Shown piece after piece: positions 10,800 through 24,404 of a stretch of DNA of 64,000 nt; the stretch's first letter is position 1, and the number at the start of each line of letters is the position of its first letter. A model generated the notes under the pieces. That model made no database searches, had not been told where the DNA came from, and saw nothing but the letters and a program-made list of their open reading frames with translations. The position numbers and the translations under genes were made by a program. The stretch is from Syngnathus acus (taxonomy: Eukaryota > Chordata > Actinopteri > Syngnathiformes > Syngnathidae), in NCBI RefSeq assembly GCF_901709675.1, contig NC_051102.1, positions 5,181,412 to 5,245,411 of the forward strand, given 5' to 3'.

Positions 10800-13700
10800 A
10801 TGTTGAGTGTTGCCATGGCAGTTTTACCAGAGGTGGGCTGGGAGGAGTGTTATGCTGTTCCGGGAGCCAATGCTGAAAACAAGGCTTTAATTGAAGAGGT
10901 GAGAGATTTTTTTTTTTTCATTATATATGACAATATTGACATCTTGATTATTTTGTCTATTTGTCTAGTAATGCAAAAAAAAAAAAGGAAAAACACCCCA
11001 AAAGTAATGAAATGTATTGCAAAATGATCTGTCAATTGATCAAGAAAATTTGACACTAATATGCACAATCATGGTCATTTTGATTTTCTAAGAGAAATTC
11101 ATAATCACTAATAAAAATACCTTGCTAAGAATTTCTATTGAGAAAAAAAATGCAAATTTCGCTTATGATTTTTATTTGGTTTTCAGACCATCATTCATGT
11201 AATTTGATTCCATCTTCACAGATTATCAAGAAGAGGAAGGAACTTGTGCGACTGAGAAGCAAGCGAGAGAATCATAAAGATCAAAAACAATTGGCAACAG
11301 AATTCCTGAGACATGTTAAAGCAGAGCTGCAAAATATGGAGGTATTGTATTCTCCCCCACCCTCACCTCACACAATGCAGATAACGAATATCCAATTGTT
11401 CTCATGATTCCGATGAAGGCCCTGTGCCAGGCGAAAGACAGAGAAGCAGATTTGGAGACGCACCTCACTGCCATTGCACAGAGGGAAATTGGCCATCTGG
11501 CGCAGGAGAACGCTCAGATGGAAAATGACCTTCGATTTTTGAACGAGAGGAAAAACACGCTTGAGGTTGCTCAACGTCCAACCGACATCAAATATCAGGC
11601 AGGCGCTGCAACGTGACCACTGTTTTTCCGTTATCATCAGAGTCACATATTCAAGGCGAAACAGAGGCTCGAGCAGTTTCGCACCCGAATGAACTGGGAC
11701 CAGCAGGCCCTGGATTCTTTTTTGGAGGAGTCAGCGCAAAAAGAAGACGACGTGATGGCCATCATGAAGTATTCACAGCAGGATGAACAGAAGATCAAGG
11801 TATTGAGAAGATCTTGTGTTTAAAGGCCTGTGTCATATTTATTGTCTATCCCACAGTCACTTACTTTGGCCATTGAGAGGACAAGGCGGGAGGCAAATAA
11901 AAAGCGCAAAGCACTCGACACGGAATTGACGGAAAATTTATCTGCACAGGTACAATACGTCAAAATTTCTGCTTGGTTCTTTTCTTTGTGGTGGCTGTGT
12001 GTGAGTGTAAAAGCAAGAAATGTGTCTGAATGAATTCCATATAGGCTAAAAATATTTTTACCTCATACATACTAAGAGATAATTTTTTGGGGCTTATGTG
12101 TGAGTTGAATATTATTTGTGGTGCCTATTAATTCTATATTATAATTATATAAATTATATAATTATAAAAATATGATTATATAATTATACCACATAAATAA
12201 AAAAACAAACCGGACATAATTTTTGCCAAGAAAATAGATTCCGAACTAAGAATTTCCCATTGTCCTGACAGGTTGCTTTAGACAAGACCAGCGAACATCT
12301 GCAGCATGCTCACCAAGAAACTGAGCAGATCATCCACCAGTGGGAAAACACTATCCAACAGATGAAGCAAAGAGATGCTGAGATGCATCAGTCTGCTCTG
12401 GTAACCGATTATTAATATTTTTACCAACACGGTCAGGAATTTTCACACCGCTGCCTTAATTTGGGCCGGAAAATGTACGTTCAAAGTTCGTACTTCATTC
12501 CAGAAACTTGCAGAGATCAACCAGCACATCAGGGAAAGGAATAGCTCCTGGACGGAAATGAAGGACTTGCACGACTCGCAGGTGAGCGACAACAAGGAAA
12601 AAGAAAGGAAATTGACTGCAGCCCATCGTCAGGCTGCAAAACTGCGGCAGGAACTGAAAGAGCAGGAGAAGAATTACCTGGAGATGCAAAATGAGGTAAG
12701 CAGGATGAAATTGTCTGGTCAAGAGAAAATTTTCATCTGAGAAAAGCGTCAGGTTTTGATGTGCAACAAAAAAAAGTTAAAAGTTAAAGCACAAAAACAA
12801 CAAATAACAGAAAATTAAAAATGCGAACACTGATTGACTTTTCGACTGTTTGCAGCTCAAAGGCTGTAAAACCTCGCTGGATAAAACAGCATCCACTGTT
12901 GAGTCGATGAAGTGCCACATCACCGGGCTCAAAGATCAAATCCAGAACAACAATGTCAAGTCAGTCAGACACTTTGTCATCGCCATAAACAATCTAGGCC
13001 TCAGGAAATATGTTTGTTCATCTTTTGATTGCAGACTGAAGCAAACCTCGGCCCAAAATGGTGCCCTTGAGGAGAAGCTGAAAGCTGTGACTCAGAACGC
13101 GCTGAGTGAAAAGGAGAAAGCAGCCCAAATGGAACAGTTCCTCACAGATGAGGAGCAAGCCATCAAGGTGAGGACTTTTATGACTGACTTGCCAATATTA
13201 TCGGTAAAATTATTTGCAGTTCAATTCATAATTTTGTTTTGTTTGGGACAAGGAGCTGGATGCCCAACTGCGTGACTGCAGGGAGGAGCTCTTCCGTTGC
13301 AAACAGCATGTTGACAACCTCAAGAGAATGGAGAAGGACTCTTTGGCACAAGAGTTGCGGAGCAAATCCACCATCACCGCTTTGGAACGAGAGCTCAGGA
13401 AACAGGAGAAGCATTTGCTAAGACAGCAGATGATCATGAATGAAAAGGTATGCTAGCTAAAAGAAGAATTCAAATGAGACTTAACTGGCTTCTTGCTCAC
13501 GCGTCTTTTTTAAAAATATTTTTTTATAGGACTTCCAGATCATTTTTTTGGAGAAAAAGCTTGCTCGACTACAAGGTGTTCACGACTCTGACGAAAAGCA
13601 AGTGTTAGAAATAAAGATCAGTGAACTTTCCAAAGCCCTCGATGAGATGATGAAGACATCCGGCAAGATTATCAACGGAATCAAAGAGTCTGAAGTCAGC

Positions 13701-13911
13701 CCGTGCACAGACGGAAAAATTCAAAAAGATTTCTGTTTGTCATTGAATATTTTGAATGTTTTGTCTTTGACAGGGTGACGTTCGCTATTTGAGGAAAGAA
13801 AACGACAAGTCAGCAGCGGACAAGGAAGAGCTGTGCAAAAAAGTTGAAGAGTTGAAGCTAATCAATAATAGTACTGAGAAAGAGCTGAAGAGACTTGGCC
13901 TCAATAAGCAG

Positions 13912-13945
<34 letters not shown>

Positions 13946-15971
13946 CCACCAATCCATTTTATTATTATTATAATTGTATTTTATTTTTATTATTATCATT
14001 GGTGTGAAACTTGGACTATCAGAGTGTCACCATTCACGTTATTGCTCATCATCAGGAAATACTCGTGGAGCAGAACATCTTCAAGCTGGAGGTGACCCGA
14101 AAGAGGGATCTCCTGTTCAGCAAAGCCAACAGCGTGGTGTCCTTGGAAAAAAGACAACTGAACATGAAGAAAGCCATCCAGGAGAGGCAAGAGGAGATCA
14201 GAGTCTACAATCAAATGCTCAGCCAGGAGCTGAAGATCACAGAGCAGGAGAGACAGAAAATCAGGTGAAACTCTTCAGGTCCTTCCTAAATTTTCAGTCG
14301 AGTCATCCGAGACGTTCTCACGATGTTGATGATGATATGCAAGCCAGCATGTCAACCTTTCCATCGATTCAGTTCATTTAAAAGTGATTCCGTCACAGTG
14401 CCGATCTGAATGGAAAATCTTCCAAGATTGACGTCATGAAGAAACATTTTGAAGTGGTGACTTTTTCAATGGCAACCCTTGGAGAGCATGAGGAAGATGC
14501 GGTGACGTGTCAAGCTCACTACATCGCTAAGGTAAGACGACTTCAAACATTAAGCGTTATTATTTCCAAAGCATAGTGCTGCAGAACTTAAATGTTTTCT
14601 GTGAGAAAATTTCCAATTACACTTATATTGAGTAAAAAAAAACATTTATTTGCCTGGTACAATTAAAGTATGTGCATTGGAGCAATCAAATTGGGAAACA
14701 ATGTGTGACAAATTTAAAATATATTATTTTTATCCACAAGGCGGCGCTACAGAGAGCAGAACTCATGGATCAAGTCGAGTGTCTAACTGTCAAAATTCGC
14801 AAGGCTGAACAAGAAAATAAAGCTCTGGAAAAGACAACACTGTTGTTCAATATCAGCAATTCGGGATTCCACACCTCAGTCAACAAAGCAAAAGAATCCA
14901 GTAAGTCAACATTCTTTAGTTATTTAGTTCCACGACTTTTTTTTAAAATTCTTTCGTCAGGCCCTGAATTCCAGGAAAAAATCAAGATGGAAGAGCAGTT
15001 AGGTTTGGCTGAAGAATCGCTGAAATATAAAAGAAGACAAGTCAGACAGCTTCAACAAGAACAACAGGTTATTCCTATTTATTATTAAGCTGGATGCCTA
15101 AATCATTAACGTTTTCATTTGACTTTTATGGTTTTTTGTTCAGGAACTGAACGACACCTTGGAGAGTCTCCTACAGGCCAAACAGGTGGAGAACCAAAAG
15201 ATCGAACACGTGCAGTCCCTCATTAGCAAACTGAATCGGGAGGTTGCTTCCCAGCAGGAAAAAATCCACAGAGCCACAAAACAGGTTTGATATTGTGATC
15301 TTTCTTTATCCTACATTCAATTCTCTCACAGGGCAATTAATTGAGGAGTTCTCTTTAATATAAATATATTTTTATCTGCCCAGTGCTCCAAACTAACCCA
15401 AAAGATTCGCTCCTCAAGAAACACCAAGTCAGAGACTTTTGAGGAGAAGGACATCAAGCTGAGACAGTTAAAGGACTTAAACAAGAGTATCAATAAGATG
15501 CTCAATGATACCACAAAGGACAAACCTGACCTCAGATACGTATTGGAAAAGTATTTTCTGCAGGTAAACGGCTGGAAGTTTGAATTAATTTCATAATGAT
15601 AATCATTAACATCATTGTCAGAAGATGAATGAGTATAAATATTGAATCATTTTTTGTTGTCTCTTAGACCAGCTTGTCCTTTCCGTCTCCTCCGTCCACT
15701 CCAAGCAGCCACCAAAGCTCCAAGATCAACTCAGCTCGTAGCTCCGCCTCTTCCAGGTCCGACACACACGCACACAAACATTGCGCCAATCATATATTGT
15801 TCTCCAACCTGCAGGTCTTCAGCATCCTCACTCAGCAGACACAGCACCCCTGCACCCCAGTCTCTTTTATTGAAGACCGTGTCCCTAAGTCTGGATCTAA
15901 CTGGGCCCTCCCCTCCTGTTTCATCTAGCAGGAGCTCCAGCTCAGCCAGCAGCAAATTGAAGAGTCCATAG
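10800..15971 (+). CDS. ccdc39: CCDC39, coiled-coil axonemal ruler protein, 20 exons
   Basis: With CCDC40 this protein forms the 96-nm molecular ruler of motile cilia, which positions inner dynein arms and the nexin-dynein regulatory complex. Exons: 10800-10898, 11222-11341, 11419-11565, 11641-11799, 11857-11949, 12272-12400, 12504-12695, 12856-12959, 13035-13167, 13253-13447, 13530-13694, 13774-13911, 14056-14264, 14399-14531, 14741-14900, 14961-15067, 15144-15284, 15384-15563, 15668-15756, 15815-15971. Total 949 aa (human about 941). Family signatures include [16 protein letters not shown], a VxQWENTIxQM-like block ([11 protein letters not shown]) and [15 protein letters not shown]. Nearly the whole protein is predicted coiled coil from heptad-rich sequence. 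The last 80 residues are Ser-rich, as in orthologues. The start could be the Met at 10800 or the one at 10815. Confidence 0.95.
13912..13944 (+). repeat. (TTA)n microsatellite in a ccdc39 intron
   Basis: A trinucleotide TTA run begins a few bases after the donor of ccdc39 exon 12, with further ATT-rich sequence to about 13995. Confidence 0.9.
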
Positions 15972-16107
15972 TTGAAGACATTTTCAAACAAGTTCTACCA
16001 ATTGAGATGATAGGGCTCTAGTTTCTTAGGGCTCTGTGGCGCCCCCTTCCCCAAAATCCTGATATTTTAACAGGGGTGTGTAGACTTTTTATACCCACTA
16101 AAAATAG

Positions 16108-16280
16108 TACCGTAATTTTCGGACTATAAGTCGCGGTTTTTTTTCATAGTTTGGGTGGGGGGGCGACTTATACTCAGGAGCGATTTATATACATATATGG
16201 TTTTTTTTTCACTTTTTTGGGCATTTTATGGCTGGTGCGACTTATACTCCGGTGCGACTTATAGTCCGAAAATTACGGTA
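16108..16280. mobile_element. MITE with about 27-bp perfect terminal inverted repeats
   Basis: The left end TACCGTAATTTTCGGACTAT (continuing AAGTCGC) at 16108-16134 is exactly inverted at 16254-16280. The 173-bp element contains internal subterminal repeats of GCGACTTATA type and poly-T stretches, and carries no ORF. The ends are TA, consistent with a TA target site as used by Tc1/mariner-like transposases. It lies about 140 bp after the ccdc39 stop codon. I know this inverted-repeat sequence as a common teleost interspersed repeat, but could not check its family name. Confidence 0.88.
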
Positions 16281-17678
16281 ATAGAAAGAACACAATGAAC
16301 GGTTTATCAAGAAAGAAACTACTACAACTCCCAGTTTAAAAAAAGAATGATCAGTTTGATCAATAAATAATCTCGAAAATGTTATGGCCTTGAACTTCTG
16401 AGTTGATTATCAACAGTTTTCTTACATGAAAAGTGGCAGGAATGTGCATCGAAAGCCGTGGACGTCAACTAATACAACAGCGACACACTAAAATGGTGAA
16501 GTGAAAGGATTCAAACCTGCATTTGTCACACGGCTGTTTCTCACACAAGTAACCCACAGGAACAAATCCATTTATATGGTAAGGCGAAGCTAGTGGGGCT
16601 CCCAAAATGCGACATTAAATATTAAGAGTCCTGGAATACTTTTTGTATTAATGTAGCTGTTTTTTTTTTAAATTTCATATTCATTTATCTTAAATAAAAT
16701 AATATCATATAAAATAATAATTCATTGATTCATTGTAAATAAAACAAAACATTTTTTTATTATTGGGTAATTTAATTGAAAGACGGAATTATAAATAATA
16801 GAATAAATGAATTGTTTTTTTCCTAAAATTTCTCACTTGAAATGTATTCATTGAAGACATTGTGCGGAATTTTACCAATTTAAACTCATGTGATCTTTAT
16901 TGTTAGAACAAATGTCCTATTAGATTCCATCTGGAAGGCTTCATAGAGCTGAAACACAAATCATTGAATAGCATGTTATAAGTACATTTATTTCTCATGC
17001 CAGTGCACAATTGACTTAACTGCGACATTCAGCTTCAAGTTACCTTGTCCAAAACGGGTTGGGCCACTCTCTCATTTAAGACAATTTGGGACAGAACCCT
17101 CACCTCTAAAATGGCCACAGCTGCAGGCAGACGCATAGAAAACCTTCAGACAACCTTCTAACAAACATTTGAGAAACATTTGCCTTGTAATCACTAAAAA
17201 TGCTTTACTCACTTGTTTGTGCAGCACATGAGGTCATAGACACAACAAAAAGGATCAACAGAAGCATTATGAAGATGAAGAAGTCGTGTCAGGCAAAAAA
17301 GTAATTGGAAAAAGTTCCTTCTGCTCTCACGGGGCTCCTTTGACCACTTGTGCTCTGTACCAGGAAGTGAAACCTCATCGTCACTCACAAGTTATGCACA
17401 CCCTACTGTATTGTTGTCCTAGTCCCTTATTCTTGTCAAAGGTAAGAAGCAAGTATTGTATCAGAGTTAATGTTTGAAACTTGTTATGGAAAAACAAATC
17501 CACCCACCCTTGCAATTCAGTTTCATATTCCCATGTCCCCAACCTGTGAGATAAATTCATTTGCTATGGGTCCTCTGCCGCAATGTTCCACATGAACTAT
17601 CCTTTTAAGCCTTCACATCAGTTAGAGTGGACAGAACCAAGTTGCACAGCGGAGGACGCAGCACATTCTGACCCAATT
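16281..17678. other. Intergenic, AT-rich
   Basis: AT-rich sequence between the MITE and the small secreted-protein gene. No supported exon is seen apart from the possible 5' UTR of the next gene. Confidence 0.5.
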
Positions 17679-19074
17679 ATGGATGTGAGATTCCTCATTA
17701 TAGTTTTGGCCGTTGGTGTTGGAGCAACACTCACCATCTCGCTGGCGAAGGACACAGCGCAGTGCAAAATCAAGTGGTGAGTTGGCTTTTCTTTCCATCA
17801 TTATTATTCGGTGACAATTTTTTTTCCTCCCCTTCCTTGACTTAAGAGTTTAATTTGTTGCGTGATCACACTCCTGACATAAAACAGTCGTATCTCAAAT
17901 TGTCTTTTCTCAACAAAATGAATGGAAATGCCATTCATTCGAGTCAGCCTAAACAAAACACCCTAAAATATGTTTGTAAAGTGTTTTTAATTAATTAATT
18001 AATTAAAAAAACACTTTAAAGTGTTGCACTTAAAGATTACACCTAAGAAAAATAGAGATTCAAACAAATAAGTAAAAAAAAAATAAGTGTGTCTCTGCTC
18101 TGTGCTTTGCAGGTTGTTTGGCATCCCGTGTGAAGAGGTCTATGGAACACTGGTGAACCAGATCAAGGCCTGGCAGATCCAACAAAGCTGCCTAGATGCA
18201 GGAGAGATGTGCTCATATGAAGTCAGTTTATTCCTACACTCACCAAAAAATGCAAAATGTATCATTTCTAACTTTGCCAATTCAAAACTCATTACAGCTT
18301 GTGTCGACTGCTCCGTACCTGATAAAAGCCACGCATACGTCACCAAGAACCAAGAAAGTCAATGACCTGGAATTTCTTCTGGAGCAGTCCACGATTTGCA
18401 AAGTGACTGTACGTTATTTTTTTCCACCTTAACCCTAACCCTAATCTTTTTTTTATTTTTTTATGAGGATTTTTTGTCACTCCTGTAACAACACAAGCAC
18501 ACCACAAAAAATAATAATAATGACATAAGTCAATGGACATTCCCATCTAAATTAGTAAGTGGTTGTGTGTGAAAATAAAGATTGATTGATCTGATAGCTA
18601 ATTAAAGTGTTTGGATCATACAGGGAGAAGGAATGTCTGAGACCTCCAAAGATCCAGCTGATAACAGTACCAACTTCTGCAGCCTCCAGAACTTGATGGA
18701 TGGTGAGTAATTGCATGCAGGAATCCACTTGCTTGCCTAAACGCTCTCTTGCCTACATTTCCAACATAAACTGTAACAATTTTTTAATATAACCCATGTA
18801 AAAAAAATATAATAGAAATGGATTTCCAATGTCAAATTGGACATAATACTAAAACTATTACGAAAACTTAAAAAAAAACTAACACGCTTGCTCTAAAAAC
18901 TAAAACAAAGGAAGACACAACAAAATAAATCATCTAATCCAGTTGTGAACTGGTCATGTGGTACGTACATGTTTTCTTTCAGGAAGTCACCTGATTGAAG
19001 CTGAAGGATACAAACGTTTCACCAACAAGTGGATCTGCGCTGGCTTTGAGAATGCCAACTGCTCATTGCCATGA
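17679..19074 (+). CDS. Small secreted cysteine-rich protein of unknown function, 5 exons
   Basis: I do not recognise a named family. Exons: 17679-17776, 18113-18221, 18298-18408, 18624-18702, 18983-19074. All have GT-AG junctions with consistent phases and sum to exactly 162 aa plus stop. Residues 1 to about 23 form a signal peptide (MDVRFLIIVLAVGVGATLT...). The mature part is about 140 aa with eight cysteines (for example CKIKWLFGIPC, CLDAGEMCSYE, STICKV, TNFCSL, WICAGF, ANCSLP), suggesting four disulfides, and NST and NCS N-glycosylation sequons. An upstream in-frame ATG at 17583 would bury the signal peptide, so I prefer 17679. An AATAAA lies at 19289-19294. It is probably an extracellular fish protein; its role cannot be inferred. 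Confidence 0.8.
18431..18445 (+). repeat. Short interstitial telomere-like CCCTAA repeat
   Basis: Two to three copies of CCCTAA occur in an intron of the small secreted-protein gene. The run is too short to be more than a curiosity. Confidence 0.5.
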
Positions 19075-20106
19075 ACAAAATAGAAAAACATGAGAATTGA
19101 CGCAACTCGGAGCAGATCAGAGAGAGACAGTATTTACGATTGCTTTTTATTTTGAAATAATTTGAAAAAAGTTTGCAGAGTTACAAATAGTATACTGCCA
19201 AATCTGATAACTGATCAAATATTACTACTGACTTTTTTTTTTTTTTTTAAGAATCACCCTGGCTTCAACTTGCTATAGAAAACAGATGAATAAAAGACAG
19301 AAAACGTGGGAAGACATTGGAATCAATCATTTTAATGTGACAACAGCAACTCACTCTGAAACATCAGGTTAAACAGTACTTCTTTATCAAATCTTGTTCA
19401 CAGTGTAAAAACACAAAACACATAATTATACAAAGTCTCAAATGACGGAAACGCTCCTACAATTTGGAAGTCCATGCATTGTCAAAGGCCTTCCCAGTTC
19501 AGGTTTTAGTCCAATAAAACAACATAATCCTCATGGAAGCTACTGAATGATCTCTATTGAGAAATACACTACTCCCAAAATGTTAAAGATGCTGGTGAAA
19601 TTTCAGGATCAACCTAAAATATGCTTTGCAGAAGAAATTTGACCTTCTCTAAATTTTTGGATGAAATACCTGCAATTTATCTCCTCGTTTAGATGGCAGC
19701 AAAATATGCACCAAAAAAGTACAGATATTTATTTTATTTTATTTATTTGTGCAATTACTCACCTTTCTGGGTGTGTGGGTGCAAGCAAAATTTTTGTGAG
19801 TAGTGTACGTTGCTTTTAAAGAGTCACTAGTGCCTGCCCCGCCAGGCGTCATTCGATAGCGCGGGCCTTTTTTTAAACTTGACCTGGCGTGTGACATGTT
19901 CACAGACACGTGCGGGCGTTGTTTTTCCGTCTGTGACGAGACAAAACATCAGCTCCTTGCGATCATGTTTGTCCGCATCTTATTGTCTTTTCTCATCCGG
20001 GTGAGTCAAGCAGCAGTAGAGTAGCTTTTGGGTGTTTCTGGTAGCAAAAACTGTTGAGAAAAAAAAAAAAAAGAAGAGATTAAGAATTTCATTCTGAAAA
20101 TGTGGA

Positions 20107-22649
20107 CTAAACAAAACATTTCAATCGTTTACTGTTTAGCGTGCGTAAGAATTTGGGCCTCCTCTCCTCGGGCAGATGGATGGCCACGTAATAAACGGGC
20201 ACCCCTGAGAGGGCGATGGCGATGCCTATGAGAGAGTTGATGGTGTCTCCAAACAGAGGGACAATGACTAAGAACAGGCTGCACAGGCAGTAGATGAATG
20301 GGAAGAGCAAGGGCATCTATGGAGAGAAGAACCCACACATGATTACATTTCGTCTTTGAGAACCTGCTTTGGTAAAAGGATCTGTTTTCACATTTCGTAA
20401 TCATGATCATCTCCTTCTAAGAAATGATGCTGTCCAATTTCCAAGCATCGAATTTCACCGAGACTTGCCAAATAAGCAAAAGGAAACACAATACCTTAAT
20501 AGGTCTGGGTCTGTCTGGCTGGGTGAAGCGCAGATAAATGAGACCGGCCACAGACAAGCCCACATAGAGCCAGTAGCTGAAACTGAAATAGTTGATAAGC
20601 TGGAACACATCCTCCACGCACAGAAAAATCAGGCCCATGATGCCCTGCAATGATTAAAAAAAATAAATAAAATCAACTCTGTTTTTGGATGGATTGAATT
20701 AGATGTTGGGAGAGCCTCACATTAAACAACAGTGCTGGGATAGGTGTGTAGCGCTTCAAATGGATCAGACTGAGGGTGTCTGGGAGGTGACCCTCTCGAG
20801 CACCCACAAAGTACAACCTGCACCAAAAGGATAACTTTTATGATAAAAATGACTTGTGTGGCGTAGTTCACTCAGTAGTTCAGATGACCTTGAAGCAGCA
20901 ATAATGGAGGCATTGAGTCCCCCATAGCAGGACATGGCCACTGACACAGGGATGACCCATTTGAATGGTCCCAGAACTTCATTCCCAAACGTCTGTGGAA
21001 TCAAATTTGCCACGCTCAGTTTCGAATCATCACAATTCATTGAGTCCAGATTTAATCTCAAATAGGGGGAAAATCATATTAAGTAAAGCATTCCAGAAAT
21101 AGCAGGACTATATTTAGCAGCGGAATGACTGGTGAGGCCTCACCACAGCCACGGCGTCACTGGCCAGCAGAGAGGGCATGTCCAGAACCACATAGTAGGC
21201 CACGTTGGTCAGCAGATAAATGATTGTCACGATGGGCATGGAGATGGCAATGGCCAGCGGGAGATTCCTGTGGGAACAAAGAGAGACGGGCTGAAGGCAA
21301 AAGCTTCAAAATCAGGTACGGACAGACGGACAATTTATTTAAATTTTCCGTTCTTCATTTTACCTCTGTGGATTCTGAATCTCCTCAGTGACAAAGTTGA
21401 GTGTGTCCCACCCGGAGTATGAGAACAAAGCTGAGTAAAGAGCCAAAGCGATGGCGCCAGGATCCGTGGAGGAACCCTCAAATGGGCTTTCGAAGCTCGT
21501 CGTCTCGCCTAGACAAACAAGTTGAGTGGGTAAAAGTCACTTTTTCTACACTTAGGTCATTTTGGTTGATTGATTGCCACTTACCGGTGGACAATTTCAG
21601 GATCCCTACCATTATGATGAGGATGAGGGCCGATAGTTTAGCGTATGTGAAGATGTCCTGGACTATAGTCCCCCACTTCACACAGGCACAGTTGATGAAA
21701 ATGAGCATACCTGTTGAAGCCAGAGGAGAAAAAAAAATTGGAAATAATTCAGCGGGGTTCCCACGATGTCAAAGACATAAATAGGTGTGTCTTTTTTTTA
21801 CACAAGCATTAGTACTTTTAATTTCTACTTAAGCACAGTGTGAGTACTTGTACCACCTTTTTTTTTTTAAGGAAACTTCCCAATATGATAATAGGTAATT
21901 GAAGAACATGGTGCTAAAATGAATAATAATTGCTGACAGTGACAAACCAATAGTGAATATTTTATGGGGCCTGGAAAACATGAAGAGTTTATTTCTATCA
22001 TTTGAGATATGAGTTTGATCACAAAATTGATTAAATGTGTCAGCTAAGGCAACACTATTTTTCCACACACGTTGTTGTTGATGAGATGAGCTGTGAATTA
22101 TGTTATGGGGGTAAAAAAAAAAAAAAAATCCAACTTACACAGGCAGGCTGCTGCAATAAGGCGTACAGCATTGTATGGAGGGCTGCAGGTGGGATAGTAA
22201 GCCTCCACCAGATAGTTAGCGAAGGTCAGAGAAATCACAGCCTGGCTGGCCGGCTCAATCAGAAAGATGGATGTCCACAGGCGGATGAAGGCCAGGAAGC
22301 CACCAAAGGACTCCAGGATGTAAGCGTAACTGGCTCCAGACTTGGTGATGGTGGTGCCCAGCTCGGCATAGCACAAGGCCCCGAATACTGAAAAGATGCC
22401 GCCGAGAGCCCAGATGACCAAGGAGAGTCCAAAAGAGGTGCTGTGCATAAGGACTCCCTTGGGGGAGACGAAGATCCCGGAGCCGATCATGTTGCCCACG
22501 ATGAGACAGACGCCGTTAGTGAGTGAGATTTCTCTCTTCATCTGCATTTTCTCGTCTTTTGGTGCGTTTAAATCCACGTGGGATGGAACGCGGCCTCTCG
22601 GCCAGATCTTCTGAGATATGGCCCCCATCTTCTCTCTTATTTCAGCCAT
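20107..22649 (-). CDS. y+LAT-type amino-acid exchanger (SLC7A6/SLC7A7 group), 8 exons
   Basis: Light chain of a heteromeric amino-acid transporter that exchanges cationic for neutral amino acids plus sodium at the plasma membrane. Exons (minus order): 22649-22139, 21710-21585, 21508-21364, 21267-21144, 20992-20889, 20817-20721, 20644-20495, 20316-20107. Total 488 aa. Visible features are the APC-family motif [14 protein letters not shown] in TM1, [18 protein letters not shown], and the extracellular cysteine in YYPTCSPPY that in this family forms the disulfide with the 4F2hc heavy chain (SLC3A2). [19 protein letters not shown] and [20 protein letters not shown] also match. The C-terminus is short ([10 protein letters not shown]). 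Sequence by eye does not separate SLC7A6 from SLC7A7 securely, so no symbol is given. Confidence 0.92.
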
Positions 22650-24404
22650 TTTTCTTGTAGTGCTGAGAAAGAAAATTCACAGAGTAATGAGATGTCATCA
22701 TTAGACAGTCACATTATTAGGTACACATAGAATAGTCAGATTCTGTAACAAGGGAAGAAATGCTTTTTTTCTTTAAGATAAAAACAATTATGAGAAAAGA
22801 AAGTCATATCGTCCAAATCTGTTGTTAGACTTGGACTCAAATGTATTCATTTTGACAAGTGAAGTTAAAAAAAAAAAAAATCTTGTAATATTGTACATTT
22901 AATTCCGATAAAAACATCTCGACACAAATACATTTGGCACAACAATACCATGTTGCAAATGTGACTTTTCTCACAGTGACATTGAGCTCTATACCCAACT
23001 CCATGAGCAGGGTCGTACAATAAAAAGGTCACGCAAGCTATCAGATTTACACTTAGAATCATCAACAGGCAATTTTACCTCCTTGGTCCAGTCAATGAGT
23101 GTTGACATGAAGGAAACCAAATCAATAAATTGCCTGAGAAGACAACAGGAGTGACTTACCTTAATGTTCAGATCAAGTGCAGTTTTGACTAATCTTAGTG
23201 TCATGGGCCTCTTCAGAACAAGGCCATGAAACAGTCATGGGCTCACATGCGAGCAGCAGCACAAAACAAGATAACCGATGAGGCAAGCCTACAGTTTAGC
23301 TCAACTACATCTCACATGTGTTTTTCCCAGCTCCATGCAAAAGTACATTCTCTTGTTCCCCCTCTGTGCTATTTTCAGTCAGGGGGCAGACCTTGCACCC
23401 CCCCCCCCTCCTCTTCCTACAGAATCAAGAACAGGACACTTCTGGGTCAAAACTTTGCAAAGTCAACATATATGAGCAGTGAAAGAACAACAGAGTATGT
23501 ATAAAAATAAAAAGAAATCTCCACTGGTATGGACTGCGTAGCCGTACAGAAACGTGCTATAGATAGTCGTCCGATAGTGATTGGCCCCTTACACATGCGC
23601 CTAAATATAGAAGTGAAGTTAGCAAGAACGTGAAAATAAGGGCAGCCAAAATATAGAAGTGAAGTTAGCAAGAATGTGAAAATAAGGGCAGCCAGAAGTC
23701 AAAAGGTTATGTTACTATAAAAGATTGTATACATATTTACATATTTGACATTACACGAATGTCACATCACCAAACAAAAATGCCACAAAAATGAAATAAT
23801 GATCCGGTCCTAATACACTTAATAGAAAATACAATGAAACAATACATAATAAAATCTAGAAAAAAAAAGAATAATAATAAAAAACAGAATTACAAAGATT
23901 ACCGACTATAGACTTTACCAAAATATTGCGCCAAATAGTTACAAAAAGGGGAAAGTACTGTTATTAAATGCTGTTAATGTGCATTTACATAATGTTCAGA
24001 TGTCTGTGAAATATTACCATTTGGTCTGCATTGATTTTTATTCTAAAATGTATCCCATCACTTCCTGAGTCTGAGGGAGAATATACTTTTATTTTGAAAT
24101 TAATCCTACCACTTCCTGTCTGCCAGAGCGGGTGATCTCCACCGCATGGTTTGACGCATGAGTAAACAGAATAAGATCCGTTTTGGCCAGACATCGGTTA
24201 AATTGGCTGTGAAACGTTGGTCATATGGTTAATATCACCTTCATTCGACATAATGAGGTGATCAGGAATGTAATATATAAAAATCATTATCTGACATTAA
24301 CATAGTGACCCGTAAGGATTTGTTTTCTACAAATGCCATCAGAGTCTTTGTCACAGTCTTTGTCAGCAATTATTTGTCACAGTCTACCATCTTCCATAAC
24401 AGGT
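22650..24404. other. Intergenic between the SLC7 gene and ripk2; includes a tandem duplication
   Basis: AT-rich non-coding sequence holding the 5' flank of the SLC7 gene and the 3' flank of ripk2. A 46-bp direct duplication lies at 23603-23694. No additional exon is supported. Confidence 0.55.
23603..23694 (+). repeat. 46-bp direct tandem duplication
   Basis: The unit beginning ATATAGAAGTGAAGTTAGCA at 23605 is repeated from 23651 with one substitution (AACG versus AATG) and a constant 46-bp period. It is non-coding. Confidence 0.92.
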
